Positions 31,297-39,692 of a DNA stretch of 44,600 nt are shown one piece after another; positions within the stretch are counted from its first letter, which is position 1; every line of letters begins with the position of its first letter. The notes beneath the pieces are model-generated. The model was not told where the DNA came from and searched no databases. It saw only the letters and a program-made list of their open reading frames with translations. Source of the DNA: Archangium sp. (GTDB lineage Bacteria > Myxococcota > Myxococcia > Myxococcales > Myxococcaceae); NCBI GenBank assembly GCA_016792935.1, contig JAEUJS010000475.1, forward strand, positions 1-44,600, in the 5' to 3' direction. The position numbers were made by a program, and so were the translations under genes.

Positions 31297-33420
31297 TCAC
31301 GGAGGACAACCCAGCGCGCCATTTCCAGTGGCGGGCGGGCTGGTGTTACCACCGAGCACCTGACAGCTGGTCGTCGCGTTGAGTCGAATGCGACCGGTCG
31401 CTCCGCCGCCCGCGCCGTGACCCGAGCCGCCGCCACCTGCGGCAATCCCGTTCTGCGGAGGAGTGAACGCCGCGCCGCCGTTGCCGCCGTTACCCGCGCT
31501 CGAGCTGCCTGCGCCACCGAGCGCGGCCATGGTCGAGGTCTCGTTGCCGTCAGCACCGTCGGCGCCACCAGTCCCGCTGATGGGCGTGCCTTCCGCTCCA
31601 CCACCACCGTTGGTGCTCAGCCAGGCGCCGTTGAGCAGCATGACGTTGCGCCCCTCGAGGAGGATGGAGCCTCCGCTCCCGCCACCGCCGCAGACGTCGA
31701 GGAACATGCCCGCCGCGCCGCCCCCGCCAATGGCCGCGATGACGCCATTGATGGTCACGTCGTCACGCGCAGAGATTTGAATCGCGCCGCCACCCTCGCC
31801 TCCAGTGTCCGAGCCTCCGCCCGGACAACCCGACAGCAACGGAATGAGAGTGGTGGACCCGTACGCGCGACCACCAGGCGGACCCGAGCCCGTATTGGTT
31901 CCCCCATTTCCACCAGGCGTGGCGTGGCCTCCACCGCCCGAGCCGTTGCCGAGCGTCTGCCCGTTCGAGCCCGTTCCCATCAGCGAGGTGCACAGCGCGG
32001 CCGTCATCGGATTGCGCGCGCGGATTCGACCGTTGATGTTCGCCGAACCGATGACCGCGAAGATGACGGGGCGCGTGCCGGTGATGGTGAACGTCGCCGA
32101 CGCGCCCAACGTGAGCGGCCCGGTCTCGATGAGCAGATAGTCCGGAGTTCCGACCGAGACCGAGTTGATGACCACCATCGCCGGCTGTGCACCGATGCAC
32201 GAGCCACTGAGCGAAGGCTGGTTGGCGCTCGAGTTGAGCGTGACGTCGCACGTGATGTTGAGCGCGTTGGGTGACGGTGCCGGAAGCTGCGACTCGGTGA
32301 AGTTGCTGGGCGCGTAGCTGAACACCGCCGTCGGCACGCAGGTGCCGGTCGGCGAGCAGACGCCCGGAATCCCCGCGTCACACGTCGCTCCGCTGCGAAT
32401 CATGAATTGGCAGCCGGCATCGGCGGCGCACCCGAGCACCGAGTGGCACTGCGAAGGCGCAGTGCACGTCACGGGCTGGCCGACACACCCTCCATCGCCG
32501 TCGCAGCGATCCATCGTGGTGCACGCGTTGTTGTCGTTGCAGTTCGTGAGCGCACTGCGCGGGGTGTAGACGCAGCCGGCGTCTTCGATGCACATGCCGT
32601 TGTTGGTGAGGCACTGATTCTGCGGGTTGTTGCAGCTGACGCGCGGGCCAGAGATGCACGTGCCGCTGCTGCACACGTCGTTGTTGGTGCAGACGAGGCC
32701 GTCGTCGCAGCTGCCTGCTCGCGGCGAATATGTGCACATGCCCGCATCGAACGAGCACACGCCCGTGCTCGCGTAACAAACGTTCGGAGGCGTCATGCAC
32801 GCCAGAATCGACGTCGGCGCACAGCCGCCATCACTCACGCACGCAGAAGCGGTGGAGCACATGTTGCCGTCTTCGCACTGCGCGCCGACGGGACAGTCCG
32901 GGTCTCTGCAGTCGATCAGCGAGTCGTTGTCGTTGTCGACGCCGTCAGAGCAGCTCACCTCGGTCGCCGCCATGCACGCTTGATTCACACACGTGCCGCC
33001 GCCGGCGCAGGTCATCGCGTTGCACGAGAGCTGCTCGCAGTCGCGCTGCCTGTCGCAGTCGTCGTCGATGCCGTTCGAGCACGACTCGGTCGCGCCGGGA
33101 TTCACGAAGCGATTGGTGTCGTCGCAATCGACGCCGAACACGTAGCCGTCGCCGTCTCCGTCGAAGCCCGCGTCTGCTCCGCCGTCGTCTCCACCACCAC
33201 CGGTGCCGCCGCCTGTGCCTCCGCCCGTGCCGCCGCCGCGACCGGAGTCGGTGACGAGCGCATCACTGACGCACTCTCCGTTCTGACAGACGTAGCCGGA
33301 TCCACACTCGGGAGTGGTGGTGCACGCAAAGCGCGTCGCCGGGTCGAGCACGCCACACGTACATCCGGCAGCGAGAACCGCGAGCGCTGAGAGCGCGACG
33401 AGGGTTCGAACGAAGTGCAT
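31297..33420 (-). CDS. MopE-like Cys-rich lipoprotein with Gly-rich C-terminal domain
   Basis: 707 residues. The signal peptide ends in lipobox L-A-A-G-C (about residue 20). A Cys knot follows (CTTTPECGSGYVCQNGEC), then a TGGG linker (about 60-80), and a DGDGDGYVFGVDCDDTN segment with the following NPGATESCSNGIDDDC, the putative metal-binding motif found in MopE-like proteins. A long Cys-rich middle (about 140-375) has repeated C-x-DGGC and CNDNNAC modules. The C-terminal 300 residues are a Gly-rich beta-helix-like domain (NGRIRARNPMTAAL; GAIQISARDDVTINGVI) resembling the Gly-rich fibres of surface adhesins. Predicted outer surface. It precedes the SNF2 gene by 3 bp and is divergent from the DUF2378 gene with 29 bp between starts. 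Confidence 0.85.
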   Translation of the reverse strand: MHFVRTLVALSALAVLAAGCTCGVLDPATRFACTTTPECGSGYVCQNGECVSDALVTDSGRGGGTGGGTGGGTGGGGDDGGADAGFDGDGDGYVFGVDCDDTNRFVNPGATESCSNGIDDDCDRQRDCEQLSCNAMTCAGGGTCVNQACMAATEVSCSDGVDNDNDSLIDCRDPDCPVGAQCEDGNMCSTASACVSDGGCAPTSILACMTPPNVCYASTGVCSFDAGMCTYSPRAGSCDDGLVCTNNDVCSSGTCISGPRVSCNNPQNQCLTNNGMCIEDAGCVYTPRSALTNCNDNNACTTMDRCDGDGGCVGQPVTCTAPSQCHSVLGCAADAGCQFMIRSGATCDAGIPGVCSPTGTCVPTAVFSYAPSNFTESQLPAPSPNALNITCDVTLNSSANQPSLSGSCIGAQPAMVVINSVSVGTPDYLLIETGPLTLGASATFTITGTRPVIFAVIGSANINGRIRARNPMTAALCTSLMGTGSNGQTLGNGSGGGGHATPGGNGGTNTGSGPPGGRAYGSTTLIPLLSGCPGGGSDTGGEGGGAIQISARDDVTINGVIAAIGGGGAAGMFLDVCGGGGSGGSILLEGRNVMLLNGAWLSTNGGGGAEGTPISGTGGADGADGNETSTMAALGGAGSSSAGNGGNGGAAFTPPQNGIAAGGGGSGHGAGGGATGRIRLNATTSCQVLGGNTSPPATGNGALGCPP

Positions 33421-33436
33421 CGAGGAACCCGCACGC

Positions 33437-33442
33437 TACTCT
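33437..33442 (+). promoter_or_regulatory. Candidate -10 box for the DUF2378 gene
   Basis: TACTCT lies 7 bp before the GTG start at 33450, within the 29-bp divergent gap. No Shine-Dalgarno sequence. Inference. Confidence 0.4.
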
Positions 33443-33449
33443 GCGACCC

Positions 33450-34004
33450 GTGGCGGAAGAACACCTCGTCTTCGGACAGATTCTCGAGGCGCTCTTTCTC
33501 AAAGGGCTCAAGGGGAAGATCAGCCCCGAGCTCACGGTGAAGCTGCGCAAGCTGGGGCTCGACCTCGAGAAGCCGCTGCTCCCTGCCTACCCACGAGCGA
33601 CGGTGCACGAGTGCATCTCGCTGACCGCGCGCACGCTGTATCCGGATGTGCCGATCAGCGACGCGTTCTACCTCGTGGGGAAATCCGTCACCCCGGGCCA
33701 GCGCTCGACGTTCCTTGGCAACGCGATTCTCACGGTGGTGAGTCTCATTGGGCCGCACCGAACGCTCGAGCGCGTGGCGCGCACCTTCCGCACCACCAAC
33801 AACTACATGAACGTGGTGCTCGAGCGCGTGGGCGACACCGAGTACCTGCTGCGGCTCGACCCGAGCAACGAGTACCCGTCGTACATGCAGGCGGTCATCG
33901 AAGATCTCCTCGGCGTCGCGAACGCGAAGAGCTTGCGCGTCATCGTCGAGAAACACGACCTCAAGACCCAACACTGCACGTACCGTATTACCTGGAGCAA
34001 GTAG
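33450..34004 (+). CDS. DUF2378 (TIGR02265) family protein
   Basis: 184 residues from a GTG. The pattern FGQILEALFLKGL, KLRKLGLDLEKPLLPAYPRAT, ARTLYPDVPISDAFYLVGK and ARTFRTTNNYMN is the hallmark of the TIGR02265/DUF2378 family, known as a many-copy paralogous family in Myxococcus and relatives. Function unknown. No signal peptide, so cytoplasmic. It stands 29 bp before a histidine kinase/response regulator pair on the same strand and may form an operon with them. Confidence 0.92.
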   Translation: MAEEHLVFGQILEALFLKGLKGKISPELTVKLRKLGLDLEKPLLPAYPRATVHECISLTARTLYPDVPISDAFYLVGKSVTPGQRSTFLGNAILTVVSLIGPHRTLERVARTFRTTNNYMNVVLERVGDTEYLLRLDPSNEYPSYMQAVIEDLLGVANAKSLRVIVEKHDLKTQHCTYRITWSK

Positions 34005-34033
34005 GTCCTGGAGGGGCGGGAGCCCGAGCAACG

Positions 34034-35527
34034 ATGACGACCTGGGCGGCGGTGCACCTTCTGGCGGCGGCGAGCGGCCTGGTGGTCATCGCGCTGGCGT
34101 TCGGGAGCGACCCTTCTCCACTCCGTCGGCCACTGGCGCTGTTGGCTGCTGATCAATTCGCGTGGAACGCCGCGTCGGTCGGCATGGAGTTGACCCACGT
34201 CGAGACGTTCGCGTTGCTCGGCGCGATCGCAGCTCCTTTGTTCCCGCCCATCGCGCTGCACTTCGTCTTGTCGTTTCTGGGGAGACGACGCGAGCTGAAG
34301 TGGTTGTTGTGGATCGCCTACGGCGTGTTCGGCGCGCAGTCGCTCGTCGTGCTCGGCGAGCTGTTGATTCCGTTTCAGCAGGTGCCGGGCGGGCTGCACA
34401 CGTTTGCGATTCTGTTGCTCGCCGTCAGCGTGCCGCTCGCGCTCTTCTCGTTGGTGCTGGTGATTCAACATCTGCGGCGCACGGCGTCTGACGTCGAGGC
34501 GCTGCGCACGCGGTGGTTGTTGGCGGCGTTGATGTTGGTGGTGGCGTTGCTCGTGACGGATCCGCTCGCTGATCTGGACCTGCCCGTGCCGCGGCTCGCC
34601 ACGCTCGGGAGCTTCTCGTTCAACGCGATGCTCACGCACCTCACGCTGGGCCTCGGGCTGTTTCACACCGTGCGCTCTCCCCGCGTCGCGCTCGGACAGG
34701 CGGTGGTGCTCGGGCTCTTCTTCGCCGTGCTGTACCTGGTGGTCTTCAATTCACTGAACGCGCAGACGAGCGTGCTGGTCACCGCGATGACCGCCATCTC
34801 GCTGGTGCTCGCGGTATTCGGTTGGCTGTTCCTGAAGTCCACTCAGGTCGCGCGCACGGGGCTCGAACGCTTCGCCTCGCTCGGTCGCTTCTCTGCGCAG
34901 ATGGCGCACGACCTGAAGAATCCGCTCGCCGCCGCCAAGGGCGCTGCGGAGTACCTGAAAGAGGAGATGCGCCGCTCGGGCAACACGGCGAACGAGGAAT
35001 TCGCGACGCTGGTGGTGAGCCAGCTCGATCGCCTGCACACCGTCATCGATCGCTATCAGCGGCTGTCGAAGTTGGAGCCGCAGCTCGACGCCCTCGACGC
35101 GAATCAGCTGGTCGCGAAGGTGCTCTCGCTGCAGCGCTTCGCGGTGGACTCGAACGTGAAGATCGAAACGACGCTGGTCGAGCCGGCTCCGAAGTTCAAA
35201 GGTGATGCGGATCTACTCGCGAGCGCGCTGGAGAACCTGGTGAAGAACGGCTTCGAGGCGATGCCGAAGGGCGGGACGCTGACGGTCGCGACGTCGATCA
35301 CCGATGAAGATCATCCGCGGCTGTGTTTCTCGGTGACCGACACCGGGAGTGGTCTCGACGCACGCGCGCGGGAGCAGGCGTTCGAGCTGTTCTTCACGAC
35401 GAAAGCGACGGGCAGCGGGCTCGGTCTGGCGTTCGTGCGGCAAGTCGCGCGCGCGCATGGAGGCGAAGCCACGCTCAGTTCGAGTGAAGGGAAAGGGACG
35501 ACGGTCTCTGTCATGGTGCCGCTATGA
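34034..35527 (+). CDS. Membrane sensor histidine kinase, NtrB-like
   Basis: 497 residues from the ATG at 34034. About eight transmembrane helices occupy residues 5-267, forming the sensor. Then comes a HisKA domain with phospho-acceptor H292 in MAHDLKNPLAAAKG, and a HATPase domain with N box LENLVKNGFEAM and G boxes DTGSGLD and GSGLGLAFVRQV. The overlap (ATGA) with the downstream sigma54 activator that has a receiver domain makes that its partner. Signal unknown; the membrane-embedded sensor suggests a membrane or hydrophobic stimulus. Confidence 0.93.
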   Translation: MTTWAAVHLLAAASGLVVIALAFGSDPSPLRRPLALLAADQFAWNAASVGMELTHVETFALLGAIAAPLFPPIALHFVLSFLGRRRELKWLLWIAYGVFGAQSLVVLGELLIPFQQVPGGLHTFAILLLAVSVPLALFSLVLVIQHLRRTASDVEALRTRWLLAALMLVVALLVTDPLADLDLPVPRLATLGSFSFNAMLTHLTLGLGLFHTVRSPRVALGQAVVLGLFFAVLYLVVFNSLNAQTSVLVTAMTAISLVLAVFGWLFLKSTQVARTGLERFASLGRFSAQMAHDLKNPLAAAKGAAEYLKEEMRRSGNTANEEFATLVVSQLDRLHTVIDRYQRLSKLEPQLDALDANQLVAKVLSLQRFAVDSNVKIETTLVEPAPKFKGDADLLASALENLVKNGFEAMPKGGTLTVATSITDEDHPRLCFSVTDTGSGLDARAREQAFELFFTTKATGSGLGLAFVRQVARAHGGEATLSSSEGKGTTVSVMVPL

Positions 35528-36891
35528 GCGACGAAATTCTCGTGGTCGACGACGACGAGGCGGTCGGCAAGGTGCTGGCTGCGCTGCTGACGCAGGCGGG
35601 GAACAAGGCGACGTGGGTGGGCTCGGCGGAAGCGGCGCTCGCGACGCTCGACAAGCGGCCGTTCGATCTCGTCATCAGCGACGTGCGCATGCCGGGGCTC
35701 TCTGGCCTCGACTTGCTGAAGCTGCTGCGTCAGCGGTCTCCGGATTTACCGGTGGTGTTGCTGACGGCGCACGGCACGGTGCAGATGGCCGTTGAGGCGA
35801 TGCGCGAAGGCGCAGCAGATTTTCTGCTCAAGCCCTTCAACCGCGACGAGGTGCTGTTCGTCGTGAAGAAGTGTCTGTCGAGCAGTGAGACGGAACGGGC
35901 TGCGCCTCCGAAGGCGCCGAGCGCGAAGGTCGAGAGCGCGGATGGGATGATTGGAGCATCTCCTGCGCTCGATGAAGCGCGTGGGTTGATCAGACAGGCC
36001 GCGCCGTCTCCAGCGACCGTGCTCGTGCTCGGAGAAACCGGCACCGGCAAGGAACTCGCCGCGCGTGCGATTCATGCGCTGTCCGGTCGCGCGAAGGGTC
36101 CGTTCGTTCGTCTGAACTGCGGAGCGTTGCCTGAGGCGCTCTTCGAGTCCGAGCTGTTCGGTTACGAGAAGGGCGCGTTCACTGGAGCAGTCGCGCGCAA
36201 GCCGGGCCGTGTCGAGTTGGCGAACGGCGGCACGTTGTTCCTCGATGAAATCGGTGAGCTCTCCGCGGCGTCGCAGGTGAAGTTGCTGCGGCTGCTGCAG
36301 GAGAAGGAATACGAGCGCCTTGGCGGAACGGAGACGCTGAAAGCAGACGTGCGCGTCGTCGCGGCGACGCATCGCAATCTGGGCGAGATGGTGAAGGCGA
36401 ACACCTTCCGCGAAGACCTGTACTACCGGCTCAACGTGGTGCCGATCTCGTTGCCGTCGTTGCGTTCGCGGCCCGGCGACATTCCGCTCCTCGCTGCGCA
36501 CTTCCTCACGATGCTGGGAGCGCAGAACGCGCGTCCGAAAGCAGTCTTCGCGCCTGACGCTTTGGCACTCCTCGGAGCCCAACAATGGCCCGGCAACGTC
36601 CGCCAGCTGCAGAACTTCATCGAGCGCGTGCTGGTGCTCGCGCCTCCAGGAGACGTCATCGACGCGGCCTCAGTGCAGAAGGAACTCGCGCGCGCAGGAC
36701 TCGAGACGAAAGCTGCCGCTCCAGTTCCGGGCGCTGCTGATTCGTTGCCCGAGCGACGCAAGGATGCTGAGCGGCAAGCGGTCGAAGAAGCGCTGCAGAA
36801 AGCCGGCGGCAATCGCAGCGTCGCCGCGCGTTTGCTCGGCGTTTCGCGACGCACGCTCTACAACAAGCTCGAAGCGCTGGGCCTCGGCTGA
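35524..36891 (+). CDS. NtrC-family sigma54 response regulator
   Basis: 455 residues. The receiver domain (1-118) has the acidic pocket D9-D11 and phospho-acceptor D53, with Lys 103 conserved. The AAA+ domain has Walker A GETGTGKE (170-177), the sigma54-contact loop GAFTGA (217-222), Walker B FLDEIGEL and WPGNVRQLQ. The C-terminal Fis-type helix-turn-helix ends NRSVAARLLGVSRRTLYNKLEALGLG. All key residues are present. Coupled to the membrane histidine kinase before it. Target promoters are not visible in the window. Confidence 0.96.
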   Translation: MSDEILVVDDDEAVGKVLAALLTQAGNKATWVGSAEAALATLDKRPFDLVISDVRMPGLSGLDLLKLLRQRSPDLPVVLLTAHGTVQMAVEAMREGAADFLLKPFNRDEVLFVVKKCLSSSETERAAPPKAPSAKVESADGMIGASPALDEARGLIRQAAPSPATVLVLGETGTGKELAARAIHALSGRAKGPFVRLNCGALPEALFESELFGYEKGAFTGAVARKPGRVELANGGTLFLDEIGELSAASQVKLLRLLQEKEYERLGGTETLKADVRVVAATHRNLGEMVKANTFREDLYYRLNVVPISLPSLRSRPGDIPLLAAHFLTMLGAQNARPKAVFAPDALALLGAQQWPGNVRQLQNFIERVLVLAPPGDVIDAASVQKELARAGLETKAAAPVPGAADSLPERRKDAERQAVEEALQKAGGNRSVAARLLGVSRRTLYNKLEALGLG

Positions 36892-36906
36892 TTCCAGATC
36901 TTGGGC

Positions 36907-37311
36907 TCAGTGGGCGCGCAGGCGGTCCAAGTCGAGAGCCAAGCGATACAGAATGTGCTCCGAAATGTAGTCAGGCGCGGTCAAGCTTCGTGCCTGGTAT
37001 TCAGCAGCTCGACCGGCATCGCCTCGCTGGTAATGAAGGTGCGCGAGAGCGCGCAGCACAGTCTGTTCCGGGTGAGCAGCCTCAAGCGAACTCTCCAAAA
37101 CAGCGAGATTCGGGTCATCCAACAGTCGGCGGCTGACTGCGACGATGCTGATCACTCCGACACCAAGCGTGAGGAAGGCATGCCCTTCGCACGACCTCAC
37201 TGCCAAAACGGCCTTCACTGCGGCGCTGAGCGTGTGTGGTTCAACACGCTGTCGCAACGCGACAGTTGCTTCTGCAGCTCGTGGCTCAAGTTCGGAACAG
37301 TCTTGGTCCAT
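36907..37311 (-). CDS. Small TPR-like helical protein
   Basis: 134 residues from the ATG at 37311 (GGGG ahead); a GTG at 37332 would add seven residues. The sequence is helical and includes a TPR-like pair (VLRALAHLHYQRGDAGRAAEYQARSL) near residue 90. One hydrophobic stretch (HAFLTLGVGVISIVAVS) could be a membrane helix. Base composition is slightly less GC-rich than its neighbours. No family recognised. It converges on the NtrC-type gene with a 15-bp gap. Confidence 0.55.
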   Translation of the reverse strand: MDQDCSELEPRAAEATVALRQRVEPHTLSAAVKAVLAVRSCEGHAFLTLGVGVISIVAVSRRLLDDPNLAVLESSLEAAHPEQTVLRALAHLHYQRGDAGRAAEYQARSLTAPDYISEHILYRLALDLDRLRAH

Positions 37312-37386
37312 CCCCGTTGTATTTGAGCACACGAGTCAGATCCGTGACGGTTCCACAGGGATGATCGGGCGTTATTGGTTCTCCCG

Positions 37387-37884
37387 ATGGACTCGAGTTC
37401 TGTTCGGGCGGCGTTGGCGGAGCAGTCGGCACGTGCGACTGCGATGGCGATTCGCGTCCGCTTCTTTGGTGTCGCGGCGTTCCTCCCGCTTCTCGGCATT
37501 CTGCACGCCATCGGGAGCCAGGGCTGGGACTCGTACTTCGTTCCCGTAGCGGTCTTCGGCGTTCTCGCGAGCGTGTTGTTCGTCTTCCGTGAAAGCAAAC
37601 CGGTCATCGCGATCGGCCCGTTCACGTTCGTGCTCGACGTCTTGCTGATCTTCGACGTGCAGCGCTTGAGCATGCCGGGCTCGCAATTCCCCGCGGGTGT
37701 CGCCGGCTTCTCGCTCGGAATCTTCGCGCTGCTCTGCGCGATGACGGCTTCGACGATGCACCGCTCGGCGACCTGGGTGGTGACGATCACCGCAACCGCC
37801 GCGCAGGTCACGTTGATGCGGCTCGCCGGAGTCTCGATCGCCGCACAATCTCCGCCGTCGTCGTGCTCGGCATTCTCGCGGTGA
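37387..37884 (+). pseudogene. Membrane sensor half of a frameshifted histidine kinase
   Basis: From ATG 37387, about 165 codons give four to five transmembrane helices (for example FFGVAAFLPLLGILHAIG; SYFVPVAVFGVLASVLFVF; GFSLGIFALLCAMTAS). Near 37846 the frame runs into a tail SPPSSCSAFSR and stops. Restoring one base near here would continue smoothly as ISAVVVLGILAVTQG, the last helix, into the kinase domain encoded in the other frame at 37863. So the two reading frames are halves of one gene. A sequencing error, a true mutation or programmed frameshift are all possible. Confidence 0.65.
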
Positions 37885-38735
37885 CGCAGGGCTCGGTCGG
37901 CGCACGGCTGCGTCGCATGGTGAAAGATCTCCGCGCGGAGCGAGATCAGGTCAGCGAACTCACGGTCGCGCAGCGGCAGATCGAAGGTCTGCTCGAGCGC
38001 TCTCGTCAGCAGAACGAACAACTCCGCTCGCTGCAGAACGACAAGGACGCACTGACCTCGCTCCTCATCCACGACCTGCGCGCACCACTCGGAGCACTGC
38101 GCGCCAACATCGAATGGCTCAAGCAGGAGCTCGCCAGCACCGACGATCCCGACATCGTCGACGCGCTCGTGCAATCGCGACAGGTGACCGATCGCGTGAC
38201 CGGAATGATCGGCGACCTCCTCAACATCAATCGGCTCGAGAACGGAGACATGCCCTTCGTCGCCGAGGAAAAACCGAGCCGCATGATTCTCGAGGTGCTC
38301 CATCAACAGCTCACCGCGCTCGCGCGTGAACGCCGCATCAAAGTCGAGCTTCACGCTGAAGACGCGCTGCTCAGCGCCGACCACGCGCTCCTGCAACGCG
38401 CGCTCGAGAACATCTCGGCCAATGCGCTGCGCTACACGCCCACGGGTGGCACGATTCGCATCGAAGGCATCGTGCGAGACGGACAGCTCCAGTATGCAAT
38501 TCGCAACTCGGGCCCGGTGATTCCCGCGCACGTGCGCGCGACGCTCTTCGAGAAATACGTGCAGGCCGGAAACGCGCAAGACAACCGACGCGCGGGCTGG
38601 GGTCTGGGCCTCTACTTCTGCAAGCTCGCCGTCGACGCACATCGCGGCACGATTGGAGTGGAGGACGTCGAGGGCTGGCCGACCTCCTTCGTGCTCCGCA
38701 TTCCGGGTGTCGTCGGAGCCCTTCGCGCCGCGTAG
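37863..38735 (+). CDS. Histidine kinase catalytic half (HisKA-HATPase)
   Basis: 290 codons from a GTG at 37863 that is probably internal to the original gene. After a partial helix and a coiled coil (about 20-60) comes the HisKA domain with LLIHDLRAPLGALRANIEWL (phospho-acceptor His about residue 70) and a HATPase domain with N box ENISANALRYTP and G box GWGLGLYFCKLAVDAHRG. The catalytic parts are complete. The membrane part is in another frame upstream (37387-37884). No response regulator gene is adjacent, so its partner lies elsewhere. Confidence 0.8.
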   Translation: MLGILAVTQGSVGARLRRMVKDLRAERDQVSELTVAQRQIEGLLERSRQQNEQLRSLQNDKDALTSLLIHDLRAPLGALRANIEWLKQELASTDDPDIVDALVQSRQVTDRVTGMIGDLLNINRLENGDMPFVAEEKPSRMILEVLHQQLTALARERRIKVELHAEDALLSADHALLQRALENISANALRYTPTGGTIRIEGIVRDGQLQYAIRNSGPVIPAHVRATLFEKYVQAGNAQDNRRAGWGLGLYFCKLAVDAHRGTIGVEDVEGWPTSFVLRIPGVVGALRAA

Positions 38736-38771
38736 TGATCACTTTTCGCAAGTCCGTGACACCTACGTTTC

Positions 38772-39644
38772 ATGCGACTCACGCCTGGGCTGTGCGCCGC
38801 GGTTCTCATTGGTTGCGGCACTGCTCCACCGACTCCCATCACGCTCGCTGACGGCGGGACGCTCATCGACCTCGCCGACGGAGGCCGCGCCGTTCAGCTC
38901 GAAGACGGCGGCGTCGTGCCTGCGTTTTCGTTCTTCGTCACTTCGCTCAAGGCGCTGCAGGAATTGAGCGGCTCACAAGCCGGCTTCGGAGGAGATCTCC
39001 GCTACGGCGAAACGGGCACGGGCGCAGGGCTCCGTGGCGCAGACAAATTGTGTGCAGTGATTGCCGAACGCTCGATGCCCGGCGCTTCCGCAAAGCCGTG
39101 GCGCGCGTTTCTCTCGGCGACCAACGACGGCAACGGCAATCAGGTGAACGCCATCGATCGCATCGGAGAAGGTCCCTGGCTCGATCGCCTCGGCCGCGTC
39201 GTCGCGCTTCAGAAAGCCGAGCTCATCGCGGGTGACCGTCCCTCGTCCGTCGACGCCACCATCAAGAACGATTTCCCCAACGAAGACGGCGTGCTCAATC
39301 ACGATCCCGACGGCACGGGGCAAGTCGACAACCACGACACGCTCACCGGCAGCAACGCACAGGGAAAGCTCTACTCGGCCACCGCGACGTGCGCGGATTG
39401 GACCGGCAAGTCCGGCTCCGAGGGAAAACCGCGGGTCGGGCACTCGTGGATTCGAAGCGGCGGCGGCGGAATGGGAGGCCCCGGCGGCAACATCAGCCCC
39501 AACAACTGGATCTCTTCACTCGATGAATCGGGCTGCGCGCCCGGAGTGAACTTGATCGAGATGGGTCCACCGATGGCGACCTCGAACACCGTCGGCTCGG
39601 GCGGTGGCTACGGCGGCTTCTATTGTTTCTCGATGGTGCCGTGA
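38772..39644 (+). CDS. Lipoprotein with endostatin/DUF1554-like domain
   Basis: 290 residues with lipobox L-I-G-C in MRLTPGLCAAVLIGCG. After a short Asp-Gly-Gly-rich stretch (ADGGTLIDLADGG, LEDGG), the segment from about residue 55 (FFVTSLKALQELSG) through GLRGADKLCAVIAERSM and KPWRAFLSATNDG is typical of collagen NC10/endostatin-like or DUF1554 domains, a C-type-lectin-like fold. The pairs DKLCAVIAE, TATCADWTG, SGCAPGV and FYCFSMVP supply the Cys pairing seen in that fold. Likely a surface-binding protein; ligand unknown. Converges on the WGR-like gene, with a palindrome overlapping its 3' side. Confidence 0.7.
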   Translation: MRLTPGLCAAVLIGCGTAPPTPITLADGGTLIDLADGGRAVQLEDGGVVPAFSFFVTSLKALQELSGSQAGFGGDLRYGETGTGAGLRGADKLCAVIAERSMPGASAKPWRAFLSATNDGNGNQVNAIDRIGEGPWLDRLGRVVALQKAELIAGDRPSSVDATIKNDFPNEDGVLNHDPDGTGQVDNHDTLTGSNAQGKLYSATATCADWTGKSGSEGKPRVGHSWIRSGGGGMGGPGGNISPNNWISSLDESGCAPGVNLIEMGPPMATSNTVGSGGGYGGFYCFSMVP

Positions 39645-39648
39645 GGAT

Positions 39649-39692
39649 GCGCTCCCTCACCCTGACCCTCTCCCCGAGGGAGAGGGGAGCGC
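39649..39692. repeat. Dispersed GC-rich palindrome (44 bp)
   Basis: Outer arms GCGCTCCC and GGGAGCGC are perfect, and inside is a perfect 9-bp stem CCCTCTCCC-CGA-GGGAGAGGG (39666-39686) plus CCCTCACCCTGA. It lies over the convergent ends of two genes and supplies the last codons and stop of the minus-strand gene. Similar elements are at 43622-43663, 25530-25554 and 12830-12860. Confidence 0.8.

Noticed and set aside
30247..32274. Plus-strand reading frame of about 675 codons opposite the SNF2 gene
   Set aside because: Arg/His/Ala-rich and without motifs; the minus strand carries complete helicase motifs.
33314..34033. In-frame extension of the histidine kinase gene upstream to 33314
   Set aside because: The extension overlaps the DUF2378 gene and is Arg/Pro-rich; the ATG at 34034 starts directly with a membrane helix and follows a GGAGGGG stretch.
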